Of a DNA stretch of 64,000 nt, positions 47,410-59,977 are shown piece by piece (positions within the stretch are counted from its first letter, which is position 1; every line of letters begins with the position of its first letter). The position numbers were made by a program, and so were the translations under genes. This DNA is from Crocodylus rhombifer (taxonomy: Eukaryota; Chordata; Crocodylia; Crocodylidae), in contig JAVSML010001153.1 in the NCBI GenBank assembly GCA_038503035.1, positions 62,001-126,000 of the forward strand, written 5' to 3'. Under the pieces are notes generated by a model. It made no database searches. It was not told the origin of the DNA and saw only the letters and a list, made by a program, of their open reading frames with translations.

Positions 47410-50400
47410 ACACAAAATAATGACATTTCAGCTTTAACTGAATACTTTTTAGTATATTTTTAGATATATCCAAGATGTGCACATTTACATTACATTGATA
47501 GGGTTTATTTCCCGCACCAAACCATATTTTCTACAAAAGCTTATTTGAAAAAAAAATTATCTATTTGAATATAACTCATTGAGTTCTAGCATAACTTCTA
47601 TTATTTGTTCCTCTTGTTCCTTTGGTCTTCAGGCTGATCCCAATAATAATTATATGCTGATATCCATGTGAAGCCAAAAGAAAGAGAGTGATTCAGAAGA
47701 CAATCATTTTCCCTCTCTCCTCCCCATTTCCTTGCCAAACAAATGTCCCAACAGAGTGGTCCAATCAAGCACTGAAGTGCAGCAGGTACAATTATCAGCT
47801 CCAGATTATTTATTTCTTATACATGTAAGGTTATTAACCCTTACATATCTGCCAAATTCCAAGTCCTGTCACTATCTTTTGCCTTCTTGCAGTATTACAT
47901 GACTATGTCCTAATGAAACTGCAAGCAGGATTTTTCTTTGCTTCCTGTCCTGAACTTTGCTGTGTACATTGCTGTACAAGGAATTTCTTTCCAAAAGTGG
48001 CTTTATTCAAGCTGAACATAAAGTGATTTGTGTGTAAATAAACACACATGGAGACAACTTTAAAATGAATTTGCAAAGCACTTTTAGACTTTTTAGATGA
48101 AAGGTGCTATAGAGCTCGGAATCCATATGGGTCAGACATGCCCAGGTGAGATACTAAATACTTCTGAAAAAAATATATATATATTGGATAATGCTTGTTT
48201 GTTTTATGGCTATTATGGTACAGGATACTTTATAGGCACACAGATACAAGGTGCTGCAATCTCCTGAAAGCTCATAAAGCTGCTGTACTAGTCCCTCACA
48301 GAGGCTGGATGAAATTTCTCTATCTCTAGACTTCTTGGGACAAACTCCAGGTTCAGACCCTGCATCAAATGTAACTGTTTATAACAGAAGTCCTACAGTC
48401 CAATTGATAAAGCCCTTAAAACTGTTTCATTTCTCTGTGGCCTCTCCAAAAGCTATTTCATATTCTTAGCATACCATCAGAGAGATGCTTTGCTGTTTCC
48501 CTCTTTGAGGATGCAGTGTTAGCAATTAAAATACAGGACTTGACAAAGAATTCCTAAACACACACAGACACACTTCATTCATAAATAAAGCATAAGAGAT
48601 ATACAGGTCTACAGACAATTAACAAATACCAGCAAGCTTGATTTTGCCTTGGTTTCCCCACATTTCCAGGAAGTCTTTCACATTTTGGTTAATTCTTTCC
48701 TGATTTCCAGGACCTCCCTGTTCATTCTCTCTGTTCATTCTTCAGTTCTAATAAAGTCTCTCTTTTTTTCCATACAGTCAGCTTCCCATAGGTGTGCAGA
48801 TCCAGTGGGCAAAAAGGTTGCTTCCTGGCTCTTTTTGACAACAGCTCTCAATACTGTTTTCTTGTTCCTTCCTTCCAGCATTAGATTTTCTATTGCATTG
48901 GATATCTGTTCTTCTTACCTCCATAGATGATCAGCTTTGGATTAGCCACTTCTTTATCTTACCAATTCTTTTGTAAGGGCACAGTCATTTAATGTGCATG
49001 ATTTTTCATTATTGTGGAGTAGCTTCCAATCAGGTTTTGAGAGGTACCATTATATTTTAGCAAATGTCTTATTTAGAAGATTAGAGTTACACAAAGACTG
49101 AATAACTTCCAACAGAATTTATGCGTTTTATATAGACAATTCTCTGAACTGCCACACAAGTCCAGATCTGTGCAAGGAGAAGGATAGTATCAAGTATGAG
49201 AGCAAAAATGAGGTGCTTACTGAAGCATTCTAAAGTAGCCCACCACCATCTTCTTTAACTTGGCCTGAGGAGTGGTTCAGCCTCTGACATTGTCTAAGAT
49301 AATCAGGCAAATGGGTATAAGAAAACCTCCCCAGGTATATGGAGAACTTGTTTGGTGTACCTAGGAATCTGTCCCTCTCAAGGGACTTTGTAAATGTGAT
49401 AAGTAAAACACAAAGCAACAGATCATGGTAGGTAGAGGAGGAGTGACTCTCTAAATACTAGGACAAGCATGTTGCTCACAGGGAATAAAAATATTTTTTT
49501 CTGCAGAGTGCAGAACATATAAATTGTTTGGTTCCATAGATTTCTTGGCTATTTTTCCTCGTCATTTAATAAATAATGTCTATTTATTGCTGGAATATTA
49601 TTGATGAGCTTCACGGAGGAATGCATCTTGCTAAGTTGTTTGAATGAAGAAAGATTCGAGTTTTAGAAGTGGAAAATTGCTCCAAGAATATAGAGCAGAC
49701 ACTAAGTTTTAAAAATACTTTTACACTGATACTGTAGTTAAAGATTCCCTAAAACAAACAGCTTTGCTTTATCTGGAAAAGAGGTTATGTGAATCTTAAA
49801 AGGTCCCATGTGCTGTGGATTGCACTATTTAAGGATAATGCTATTACTATGTGAATGCTATGTAATATGTGTGTTACTTCACTAATACAAAGGATATTTT
49901 GCCATCAACTCCTCCATATCCCAGGGCTTCAAAAAAGATATAATCTTCACAAGTGAAATTGATCACAGACCTCCAATCTGAAAAGTTGTGATCTGTCTAA
50001 GAACACACGATATGATGTTACATCATAAGTTAATATGATCCTGTATAACAAGTGACAAAAATGTGAAATACAATAAAGAGAAAATAGAAGACTTGTAAGC
50101 ACTTGTACCATCTCCAGAGATTAAAAAAGAATCTACACCTGCTGCCCATGAAGAATTTGATGTACTAATTATCCACCATGAAATCTGATTTAAAAACACC
50201 CTTCCCAGATTATGCATGTCTCCTGCTGATATTAACAAAACGCCTTTAAAAAAGTGTTTGACTGCTGATGGCACTGCTACAGACATTCTTTTTGTGAATA
50301 ATAAGCTATAATGACACACAAATTTCCCACCTCCTCACATACATGAAAATCTCCAAACAAATGCCAGAAAAAGTTGGCAAATTATTGTTGATGATGCCAG

Positions 50401-50769
50401 TCAAGACCAATAACAGTGCACTATTTCCAAAACAAATTCCTGCTTTTAGCTGATAGGGGTCTATCTGCAGGAGGTAATTCATCCTGATAATTGATTAAGT
50501 TTGCAAATTGATACATTACAAACCAGTCTGAATAGCAAATGAGGATCATAAATGGCTTTTAAAAGTTTAATTTTTAAGGTGAGAAATGTAGATAATAAAA
50601 CAGTCATCCTAATTTACAAGGGTGTATTTCACAAGATGTTCAGCTGTATTAGTTCATCGTGGTGCATAAAGAAGAGCCAGCACTGCAGTATTTGGATAAT
50701 GACATATCCAATATTACATTGTAGGCTAAGCTTTCAAAACAATGGTCTTCAGTTCCACAAAGACAAAGT

Positions 50770-50791
50770 TAGATAGATAGATAGATAGATA
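50770..50791 (+). repeat. GATA microsatellite
   Basis: Five consecutive GATA units. Confidence 0.93.
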
Positions 50792-52196
50792 TTCCTGTAA
50801 TTTACTTGTTTTAGAGAAAATGATAGGCCAGATAGTATTGACCAGATACTAGTTATCACTCTCATATGACTCCTGGAAGGTACTTAGATATTACCATGAT
50901 GATGGCAGTAAAAGAACTAGAATGAAATAAAATGTACCCAAAAAAAGAAAAAAAGCCTATACCAAACTGCAGAAGCACAGTCACTACATATTGTTTTGGT
51001 TGCGGAAACAGAACTGAATTTAGATGTCCAAAATGTAGGCAAATAGGCGAATACTTGTTCCTATCCAGTTTGCACTCACAATTGTTATAACTGCATATCA
51101 TGCATATTTCTGCAACTGAAAATGTATTTTCTTGACATGGATCCCAAATCTCTCATTATAAGAATTTGACTGCATAAAATAAAGGTACCGCTTAATCACC
51201 AATCCCTGAATCAGGATTTTTCATAACGTATGCCTTAATACCAATATCTTTTCAAGTTTAAACATGCTGCCTTTGACTGCCCACTCCTGGGCTTGTAATC
51301 CCATTGGAGCTCCATAAAGAACGGATACTGCAAAATGAAAACTAATGTGATATCTGGCAGCTGTATCTTCTAACAGAATTGCTGCAGATTGATAGAGGAG
51401 TAGAATAATTTGTACGATATAGCAGGCTTCAACAGCTTGCTCCCCTTGTCAGCAGAGAGCTTATACAGAGGGTCTTCCACAGGTTCCAAAGATGTTGTTG
51501 TGCTCACTATTCTATCATATATATGTTGTTTTAGAGGCATTATTACAGCCTCTTTCCTCTTATCTGCTCTCTTTCAAACTGCCGAAAAAGAAAGCATAGA
51601 GCTCTAAAGAATATGCCTGCATGACCTCACTGCCAAGTCCAGTAATACTGCCAAGAAACCAGCCGCATCACCTCCATCCCCTCTATGCACATGCTGCTTG
51701 TCAAAAATGTTATACTGTTTTCAGTTTTGGTGCTTGCACAGAGATGCTGTCAAGATCTCAGTCTCAGCTGTGCTTCTGAGAAGGTTGCTGGGCACACCTG
51801 GCTCTGCTCGAGGAGTAAACATGCAACAGTTTTGAAGTACAAGTCGCATACGAAGTGGAAGCCAAAGGATGGAGTCTATTTCTCAGCAGTGGCCTCAGGA
51901 CCATCATGGAGACAGTAGAGGCATACCTTAAGTAAAGGTGTCAATGCCCTAAAAGGAGTTAGTATCAGAGCCAAAATTAAAATTCAGGAGTTCCCAGCTC
52001 TCAAACTGGCCTTACTCCTGGTTTTATCACAAGTCCAACTTCAGTAAAAAGCGGATGGCTAAACTACATTCTACTAGACTTTGAATCTAGGATTGGCCTG
52101 ATTCAACCCAGGAAAATTGAGATCCTTGAAACCCAGTAGTATAAGCATGAACAAGGTGTTCCTGGTTTGCTCAGGCTAAACCTGAGATACTCTATG

Positions 52197-52433
52197 ACCA
52201 CATCTACACATGCTGACTGTGCAGTTGTTACTGCACAGTCATTTGGTACTTTTTTATACAAGTACAAACAAGTACTAAATGACTGCGCAGTAACCCAAGG
52301 CACTGACTGACAAGCATCTTTGTTGTGACGCTACTGCCCAAAAGCCTAATACTACTGCACAGTCTCACTACGCAATACTACTGCATAGTAGTATTGGGCT
52401 ACCGCACAGTCAGCATTTCATGTAGATGCACGT
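52197..52433. mobile_element. MITE of the CATCTACA family with internal hairpins
   Basis: ACCACATCTACACATG on the left and CATGTAGATGCACG on the right, extended by TGCTGACTGTGC / GCACAGTCAGCA. Inside, CATTTGGTACTTTTTTATAC pairs imperfectly with ACAAGTACTAAATG, and TACTACTGCA repeats form a second hairpin (GCAATACTACTGC / GCATAGTAGTATTG). Non-coding. Confidence 0.7.
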
Positions 52434-52713
52434 TATATAAATAAGATCATTATAAGAAACTTTCAGATAAAAGCAAACCTGGCACCTGTACCATATAGAG
52501 TTTACAAGCAGAAGGAGAAATTCATTATCAGAGTAGTTATGGCTCTAAGGAGTGTAACTTAGAATAAAAGGGAAAATTCAGGAAAGAAAATAGTTATGAT
52601 GAAAACATTAATGAAAACAGCAAGTGTTTAACTCAAATATTCTTAAAACACATGAGAAATACAACTTGAGTCATGAAACTGAGCTGGTCAAGACACTTGA
52701 GCTATGTCATAGA

Positions 52714-52870
52714 GCAGTGGTCTCTAATCCATGGTTTGCAGGCAACATGTTGTTTTTGAAACCCTCCAATGTTGCATCCAGCCACAAGAAGTTAAATGGA
52801 AGTTGATATCACAAAGTTTGATGCTACTCTCAGTGTTTTTCTTGTTCAGTACTGTTGACCAGTAGCCAAC
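52714..52870. mobile_element. Possible hAT fragment
   Basis: CAGTGGTCTCTAATCCATGG resembles hAT 5' termini of the CAGTGGTTCTCAA type, but I cannot find a matching right end. Confidence 0.25.
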
Positions 52871-52903
52871 ACATCTTGGGAGCCAACACATCTGTTACAC
52901 AGT

Positions 52904-53315
52904 GGGTGCATCTACATGTGTACCCAGGACCACAGCCTATTGAGCTAGGTTGGCACAGCCCCAGCTGGCAGGAAGCTTGGGGGATCAGCCTGCCAGCCTG
53001 GAGCTGTTCTGCCACGGCTCAATATGCTGTGGAGGGGCTGACTAGAGCACAGGGGTCCTATAGTAAAGGGCTAGCCAGCATCCGGCCCCCACTATGTAGC
53101 ACTCTCATGCCCCAGCCAGCCCTGGTCATCATCTACACATGTTTTATGGCAAAGTAAATAACTCCACTGTAGGATAGTACTTGTGTCGGGCAGTACTAAT
53201 TTATGGTAGAGTTAATTACTTTACTCTAGCCTAATAGCTCTGTACATGTAAATGGTGACACTCTCCTGGGGACCTAATTAGGCAACTCCACAGTAAGCAA
53301 CTCATGTAGATGCCC
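52904..53315. mobile_element. 412-bp member of the CATCTACA MITE family
   Basis: Begins GGGTGCATCTACATGTG and ends CTCATGTAGATGCCC. It is flanked on both sides by AGT (52901-52903, 53316-53318), consistent with a 3-bp target duplication as in PIF/Harbinger elements. Its GC-rich core is homologous to that of 42511-43043. An internal CATCTACACATG (about 53130) suggests a composite arm structure. Confidence 0.7.
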
Positions 53316-54475
53316 AGTATAATTCAGAATTAATGGGGATAGTTTCAATGGCCTTAGCAGGTTTTTCTGTCTGTATTTGCTAAGAATCTATTAGAATAGT
53401 TTAGGTTAAACAGGTTAAGCCATGTAGGCAGCCAAATTAAACAAGCAAAGCTTTCTCTCGTGCATGGATGATCTCTATCTGACACAGGAAGTCTACGGGC
53501 CAACAAGAGGTAAAGCACTGCTCAACCTCATACTGGCAACTGGGGACGACCTAATCAGTGACCTAATGATCGAAGGGAAGCTGGATGACAGTGACCATGA
53601 GCTGATCACCTTCACCATCTGCTGTAAAGCTGGCAAGCCAGTCAGTAATACAGAAGTCCTCGACTTCAGGAAAGCTGACTTTGACAACCTAAGGAGGCTT
53701 GTCAGTGAGGCCCTCAAGGGCCACAACCCAAAGGAGAGGGGAGATCAGGATGAGTGGTTACTCCTCGAGGGAGCAATCCTGGATGTGCAAGCAAAGTCCA
53801 TCCCGTCTCGGAGGAAAGGCAGCAAAAGGGCACAACAGCTCCCTTGGCTCTCCAGGGAACTGGTGGTCCTCCTGAATCTTAAAAGGAAGACCTACATAAG
53901 ATGGAGGACTGGAACCACCACCAAGGAGGAATACCCTGCTCTGGTCTGGACCTGCAGAGAGCAAACCAGAAAAGCCAAGGTTGTGATGGAACTCCAGTTA
54001 GCTACAAATATCAAGGACAATAAAAAGTCTTTTTTTTAGATATGTGGGAAGCCAGAGGAAAAGCAAAGGCAACATTGGACCCCTGCTAAACAGATGGGGC
54101 AACTGACAACTGATGCCCAGGAAAAAGAGAACTTGCTAAATGGGTATTTTGCATCAGTTTTTCACCAGTCCCATGGGAAACCCCTGCCCACTGTGGGTCT
54201 GGGAGGCCCAAGTGAAGGATATTCTTTGCCCTTCATCAAAGCTGACCTCATGAAGGAACACTTTGACAGGCTGGATACCTTCAAGTCAGCCAGCCCTGAT
54301 GGGTTACACCCAAGGGTACTCAAGGAGCTGGCAAGTATCACAGCTCAGCCCCTGGCAAGGATCTTTGAGAACTCATGGTGCTCTGGTGAAGTGCCCGAAG
54401 ATTGGAAGATGGCCGATGTGGTGCCTATCTTCAAGAAAGGGAGGAAAGTAGATCCGGCAAACTACAGGCCCATCA

Positions 54476-54483
54476 GCCTGACC
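54476..54483 (+). repeat. Target-site duplication, left copy (GCCTGACC)
   Basis: Identical to 54671-54678 across the hAT MITE. Confidence 0.93.
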
Positions 54484-54670
54484 CAGGGGTGGGCAAAATG
54501 TGGCCCGCAGGCCAGATGCAGCCCACCAGGCCATTCTATCTGGCCTGCAGGGCCCCTAAAACATTTAGAAAATTAATATTTATCTGCCCCTGACTGCCTG
54601 CCATGTGGCCCTCAATGGCTTGCCAAAACTCAGTAAGAGGCCTTCTGCCCAAAATAATTGCCTGCCCCTG
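54484..54670. mobile_element. 187-bp hAT MITE inside CR1
   Basis: Ends CAGGGGTGGGCAA and TTGCCTGCCCCTG are inverted copies (11/13), with a perfect 8-bp duplication GCCTGACC on both sides (54476-54483 and 54671-54678). It is an internal-deletion relative of the 1.2-kb element at 24753-25985, sharing the outer 60-80 bp at each end. Insertion plus duplication adds 195 bp, a multiple of three, so the CR1 reading frame is unchanged across it. Confidence 0.93.
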
Positions 54671-54678
54671 GCCTGACC
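54671..54678 (+). repeat. Target-site duplication, right copy (GCCTGACC)
   Basis: Identical to 54476-54483. Confidence 0.93.
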
Positions 54679-55355
54679 TCTATTCTGGGGAAGGTCTTGG
54701 AAAAGATTATCAAAGAGGCCATCCCTAACAGACTAGCTGAAAGCAATATCCTGAGGGATACCCAGCATAGGTTTGTTGCAGGTAGGTCTTGCTTGACCAA
54801 TCTCATTTCCTTTTATGACCAGGTGACCTATCACCTGGACAAGGAAGAAGAGATTGACATTGTGTCTTGACTTTAAAAAAGCCTTTGATCTGGTATCCCA
54901 TGATCACCTCTTGGCTAAACTGGCTAACTGCAGCCTCAACCTCACCATGATCCACTGGCTGGGGAATTGGCTACTTAGCAGGACCCAGAGGGTGGTGGTT
55001 GATGGAAGCCAATCGTCTTGGTGCACGGTCACCAGTGGGGTCCCTCAAGGCTCTGTCCTAGGGCCTATACTATTTAACGTTTTCATCAATGATGTGGACA
55101 TTGGTGTCAGAAGCAGACTGGCCAAGTTTGCTGATGACACCAAACTCCAGGGTAAAGCATCCATACCTGAGGACAGGAGGGTGATCCAGGCAAATCTTGA
55201 CAGGCTCATGAAATGGGTGGATGAGAACCCGATGGTGTTCAACACCAAAAAATGCAAGGTTCTTTATCTTGGGAGGAAAAACCTGCAGCATGTTAATAGG
55301 CTCAGCAGTGCTATGCTGGCTAGCACTACAGATGAAAGGGACTTGGGACTTTCAA

Positions 55356-55375
55356 GGGAAGGGAAGGGAAGGGAC
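55356..55375 (+). repeat. GGGAA expansion inside CR1
   Basis: About four GGGAA units where other CR1 copies have a single GGGA. It is a slippage expansion in the ERDLG segment that disrupts the frame. Confidence 0.8.
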
Positions 55376-56048
55376 TTGTGGTCATGATTGACCACAAGAT
55401 GAACAAGAGCCTTCAATGTGATGCTACGGCTAGTAAAGCAACCAAAATGCTGGCTTGCATCCATAGATGCTTCTCAAGCAAATCCCAGGATGTCATTCTC
55501 CCATTGTACTCAGCCTTGGTGAGGCAACAGCTGGAGTACTATGTCTAGTTTTGGGCTCCACAATTCAAAAAGGATGTGGAGAAGCTTGAGAGAGTCCAGA
55601 GAAGAGCCACGCACATGATCAGAGGTCAGGAAAACAGACCTTATGATGAGAGGCTGAGAGCCATGGGGCTCTTCAGCCTGGAAAAGCGCAGGCTCAGGGG
55701 TGATCTGGTGGCCACCTATAAGTTTATCAGGGGTGCTCATCAGGATCTGGGGGAACGTCTGTTCACCCAAGCGCCCCAAGGGATGACAAGATCGAACAGT
55801 CACAAACTCCACCGCAACCGATTCAGGCTGGACATGAGAAAGAACTTCTTTACTGTCCGAGCCACCAAGGTTTAGAATAGACTGCTGCCAGAGGTGGTTC
55901 AAGCACCCACTTTGAACGCCTTCCAGACACATTTGGATGCTTATCTTGCTGGGATCCTATGATCCCTGATGACCTCCTGCCCGTGGGGAAGGGGGCTGGA
56001 CTTGATGATCCTCTAGGGCCCCTTCCAGCCCAAATGTCTATGAAATCT

Positions 56049-57499
56049 AAATAATTAAAACTAAATTGGCATGTACTCAAGTATTCATAAACTCCAAAAT
56101 AGGAGGTACCTGCAAGGATAAGGCAATAGTGTCCTGTTTAACTTGTCTATTTAGGTGACTAATCTTCATTATTCACTCTTTTGTTACCTATTATTGTTAT
56201 TTTATGAGGACATATTAAATTGTGGTGTTTGGTTGGTCTACATTACAGACCCAGAACGTAAATTTGTGCCTGTCCTTTTTTTTAAGGAAATTCACTAGGT
56301 TTCACCTCATACAGCAGGAAATCCACTTCAGGACAGCTGGCATTAAAAATTTTTAAGACGCTTGGTTTCTCACATCCTAGTAAAGACAACATACCATGTT
56401 AGCAAAATTGGACCTTTAAAATAATCCTCTACTTTGCCCTTTGAAGGAGAAACAGTATTACCTATGAGCACATTTATAGAACAGACCTCTTGAGTCTCAT
56501 TTTCAAACTAATGCATTCTCAAATCCATTCAATTTATAACAAAGAGAAAAGAACAAACAATTAGCTCGCACATTTAACAATACTCTTATACACCTGCCAA
56601 CAATTAAATACTTTAATTAAAAATCACAAGAGAGTATATGGAAGTGTAACCTTTTCAGAAGTGACAACATGGACTAGAAGGAGGAAAAACTTTTCTATTA
56701 GGTTTGTGTACAAGCACTTAACAAAATTTCTATATACATAATGCAACCGATTAAGCTTGGAATTAAATAGGATAATGTAATCCTGTTTAGGCTTCAATAT
56801 TTACACTCCTTAAAGAAAAACCAATTTAGTTGTATTATTGTTATAGAGCACCCAAAATATGCCAGTTGTTTTTTAGAAAAATAAAAGTAACGATCCAGAT
56901 CCTGCAGAATTTACGAAGTTGGATGTAATGTGTCTGATGGCTATAAATCACCAGGGTGTTGAAGGGTGAATGAGTTTTTGTTTGCAGTGTTATGATTCCA
57001 AGTTTTATATCTTGGGTTTTGAGAAGGAAGTTTATTGAAAATAAGATCTGAAAGAAGGGAGACATCTGGAAGTGGGGATACAGAGGATGAATGACAACAG
57101 CCTAGTGAAAAAGCAAGAGTGGATGGGAAAAGAAGGACGATGGGCAATGATGAACAATGATGAAGTGAACAGAATGCTTGTTACATTCAGGGATGTGTTA
57201 ATGCAAAGAAATTGTAAATAGAATGAGAACTGTTACAGAGCAAAGAAATATTTAATAAAATAAATGGGAGTGAAGAGAGTTTATAGGTGGAGAGAGTGTA
57301 GTGAATAGATGATAATCAGATAAAAGTCTAAGTCCAAATATGCTCAGTGAAAGAATGGATGCCAGCACCATCATAGTCTGTCTTCTGGAGACTGTGAAGA
57401 TGTACCTCAGGGACATATGCAGGCAGAAGGGGGCTGTAGGGCCCTGTTTACCTATCTACTTTTCTTACTGCCAGGGGTAATAGATGAAAGGCAAGGTTT
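56049..57499. other. Unique sequence, nothing recognised
   Basis: AT-rich, no supported gene. Confidence 0.45.
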
Positions 57500-57585
57500 G
57501 TTTGGTAATATCTTTTACTAGACGATCCATATAGACAACTCTGGGGCCAAAAATGCTTTCCCTCAGGTCTAGGAAAGAGGTAGAT
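57500..57585 (-). repeat. Interspersed repeat, diverged reverse copy
   Basis: GGTAATATCTTTTACTAGAC and CCCTCAGGTCTAGG correspond, on the minus strand, to the CTGAGG and GTCTAATAAAAG parts of 24545-24668. Confidence 0.45.
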
Positions 57586-59154
57586 GCAGTCTAAGTTGAA
57601 TACCAAGTAGAACAATTATGTTTAGTTAACAGAAAGTGGTCACTTAAGAAGGGAAGTGGGTAGTAAATCCACAGAGCAAAGAGAAGTTAGAAGTACTTAC
57701 AGGCCTGATAAAGAACAGCTGAGATAGCTAAACCTAATTATATAAAGGACTACAGCTATTCAAAGGATCATATTATATGTAGAGCACAAAGACATTAGCA
57801 GAGGTGGCATGTAAGCTGTAATGAAAGGAGTAAGCTATAAAACCACAGTTAGTGTTAAATCCATGGTTTCTGGTGTCTAGTAAAGTTATGAATTTTTGTT
57901 CCCTGGATCTGGAGGTACTAGGTAAGTTTCTCTCAAGGACTTTTCAACAACCATAGTGCTACAACAGTTACATTTACATACTGAAGGTTCATATCGCGTG
58001 GAAGTGCAATTTGGACCCATTGTCCCAACAGAGCTAAGTGGAGAGTCACTGAAAAGAGGAAGGGAAGGAAGTGGAGGGCACTCACCTATTTATCTTAATT
58101 GTTTCTGGCTGCAGATACAGTATATCAGCATGAGTGAACAGGGATTTACTTATGTACTATGGTATAAAGATGTTCTCAACATAGGTTTAGGATGGCTACA
58201 AGTAGGAAAACTTCAACCTATGCAGAGCATATCAAATACTTATAAAGTATTTATAAGGCTTTATAAGGCTTATAAAATCATACAGAACACTGCCATATAT
58301 TTAGCCCATTGTACAAAAATAAGTATTGTAGAAATATTTTTGGTAGGGTTATTTGTTGTTTATCATCTCTAACTGAAATCATTCCTAGGAGTTGAAAGTG
58401 AAAAGACCTCAGAGAAGCAAAAAATTAACATGAGTACATTTAGAAACCTCAGAAAGTACCCAAAAATAGTTTTACTATAAATAAGAATGTCAAAGGCTAA
58501 CTCACCCCTGCCTCTGTAGCAAGTCCTGTATTTCCCATTGGAAAACTTCTAATCTTGATGACTTGTAAGATATCAGACCTTAAATCCACTGATCTTCAGA
58601 AATCAAGAGGACCTGCAGACAGTCTAGTTGCTGGTGTAAGGAACTGTAAAAAAAAGTGCATGCTATTAGATTTTAACCTTTAAGAATAAACTAAAGTCAT
58701 GTAACCTGCACACAAAGAGTTGGCATAGTTCAGGTTGCAATTCAGGCTTCCATTTTTTGATGTTGTGTTATTTAATAGTTCATTTAATAATACATGGACA
58801 CAGATTTCTATAATTTCTAAATTTAAAAAAATGTTGCTATATTCATTCTATAATTTATTACATGTATTTCATACAGAAAATTGTACTTATTTGTTGTAAT
58901 TAGATTTGAATTACAGTTGGAAAAGTTCAGACCTGCACAGTTTGAGGAAAAGTGAATTCTCCTGCTGTATTTAGGTTTGATTAAGATACAAAAGTTGGAA
59001 AATATTTCCCAGTTATACTTTGGCTATTTTTTCCTAGGCTCTCCGGTTTAAAATTCAAAGGGGCCCAGAGAATTAGGAATTGTCTCTGGGTTTTTCTATA
59101 AACTCTATAAACTTCCTTTCTTGGCATGTTACGCCTTCAGAAATGGGAGTTAAG
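57586..59154. other. Unique sequence, nothing recognised
   Basis: AT-rich. The plus frame 57956-58372 (138 residues) has no domain, codon pattern or splice context I can recognise, so I do not call it a gene. Confidence 0.4.
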
Positions 59155-59394
59155 CTAGGTACAGACATTCAAAAAGCCTAAGGTAGATTTGAACAAACTT
59201 ACGAGGATTTCTCTAAACAGACTACATTAGCTTGGGAACGAACAGAACACTAATTTGCCCTTTCATGGAAGGGGGTGGGCACACTCAAAGGCTGCCTGCA
59301 GTAGCCAAGACCAGCAGCTCAGGCATATTCCTGCATGCCTCCCAGCATGCTAGAGACTGCCAAGGGCAACCAAATGCAGCTGAGCAGCAGACCA

Positions 59395-59791
59395 CAGTAG
59401 TATATAGGGTACACCTCTCATCAAACTGGCGAGCCCGCCCCACTGACAGGTGCCCCGTCCCTGGCCACACCCTTAGCTCTGCCCCAACCACACACCCCTA
59501 GACACGCCCCCTGCCCACCATCTTGGCTGCCATATTGTAGTCAGAAGTCCCACCCCTAACCCCTGACCTCTGGGACCATTTTGGGGGTGTTTCTGACTCT
59601 GAAACAGCAAGTCCTACCTAATCACATGCCCTTATGACATCAGAAGTCCTGCCCCAGCCCCCATGTTGATGGCTATCTTGGCTGCCATGTTGCATCCCAG
59701 AACACCCTGTTCCCATCACATGGTCTGTTACCTCATCAGGCCCAACCCCCTAGGCAGCCATGTTGGCAACCATCTTGGCTGCCATGTAAAC
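59395..59791 (+). repeat. Left terminal inverted repeat
   Basis: Pairs with the right arm. It holds CATCTTGGCTGCCATGTT-type segments, the inverse of ATGGC-rich motifs in the right arm, and a CACATGGTCTGTTACCTCA segment. Confidence 0.82.
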
Positions 59792-59977
59792 CCAAGAAAC
59801 AGTAAGTAAAAGATATTGTAATGAAACAGACAAGATATCTCTATGTATAGAGAGTTAAAAATGGTTACATACATACCAACCCCTGTCTTGGTCTGACCCC
59901 TCTGAAGCTTTTCTGGTCTAAAAGTTGGGCTGCTCTGCTGTAATAAGGACTCCAATAAACAGTAAGTCAAAAAAAGT

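Larger units (their letters stand above)
47036..52195. other. Long unique AT-rich stretch with microsatellites
   Basis: More than 5 kb with no recognisable coding region. It contains the CT/TA tract at 47368-47409, a short AT tract near 48170 and the GATA tract at 50770-50791. Small frames such as 50023-50319 have no supporting features. Confidence 0.5.
53464..55875 (+). pseudogene. CR1 ORF2 remnant (endonuclease end, reverse transcriptase, C-terminus)
   Basis: Reading order: the endonuclease end with the catalytic-type DSDHELI segment (about 53587) and VLDFRKADFDNLRRLV, then a linker. After one TAG stop in a T8 run (54037-54039) the same frame continues as LTTDAQEKENLLNGYF and SASPDGLHPRVLKELA. 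The polymerase has WKMADVVPIFKKG, SCLTNLISFYDQV, FKKAFDLVSHDHLL, TSGVPQGSVLGPILFN and KFADDTKLQG (FADD at 55127-55138). The C-terminus has LERVQRRATHMIRGQ. Breaks are the TAG, the hAT insertion, a frameshift at about 54860, a stop near 55548 and a GGGAA expansion. It once acted in target-primed reverse transcription and is now inactive. Confidence 0.92.
53440..56048 (+). mobile_element. Long CR1 LINE copy with FADD reverse transcriptase
   Basis: About 2.6 kb on the plus strand, from the endonuclease C-terminal end to the 3' tail (GGGCCCCTTCCAGCCC, near 56018). It is the best-preserved ORF2 in the window and is interrupted by a 187-bp hAT element at 54484-54670. Its sequence differs noticeably from the copies at 4.9-8.4 and 43.6-44.6 kb, so it belongs to another CR1 subfamily. 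The 5' truncation is in ORF2. Confidence 0.94.

Noticed and set aside
57956..58372. 138-residue plus-strand frame
   Set aside because: No recognisable domain. The composition looks like random AT-rich sequence, and no splice or promoter context supports it.
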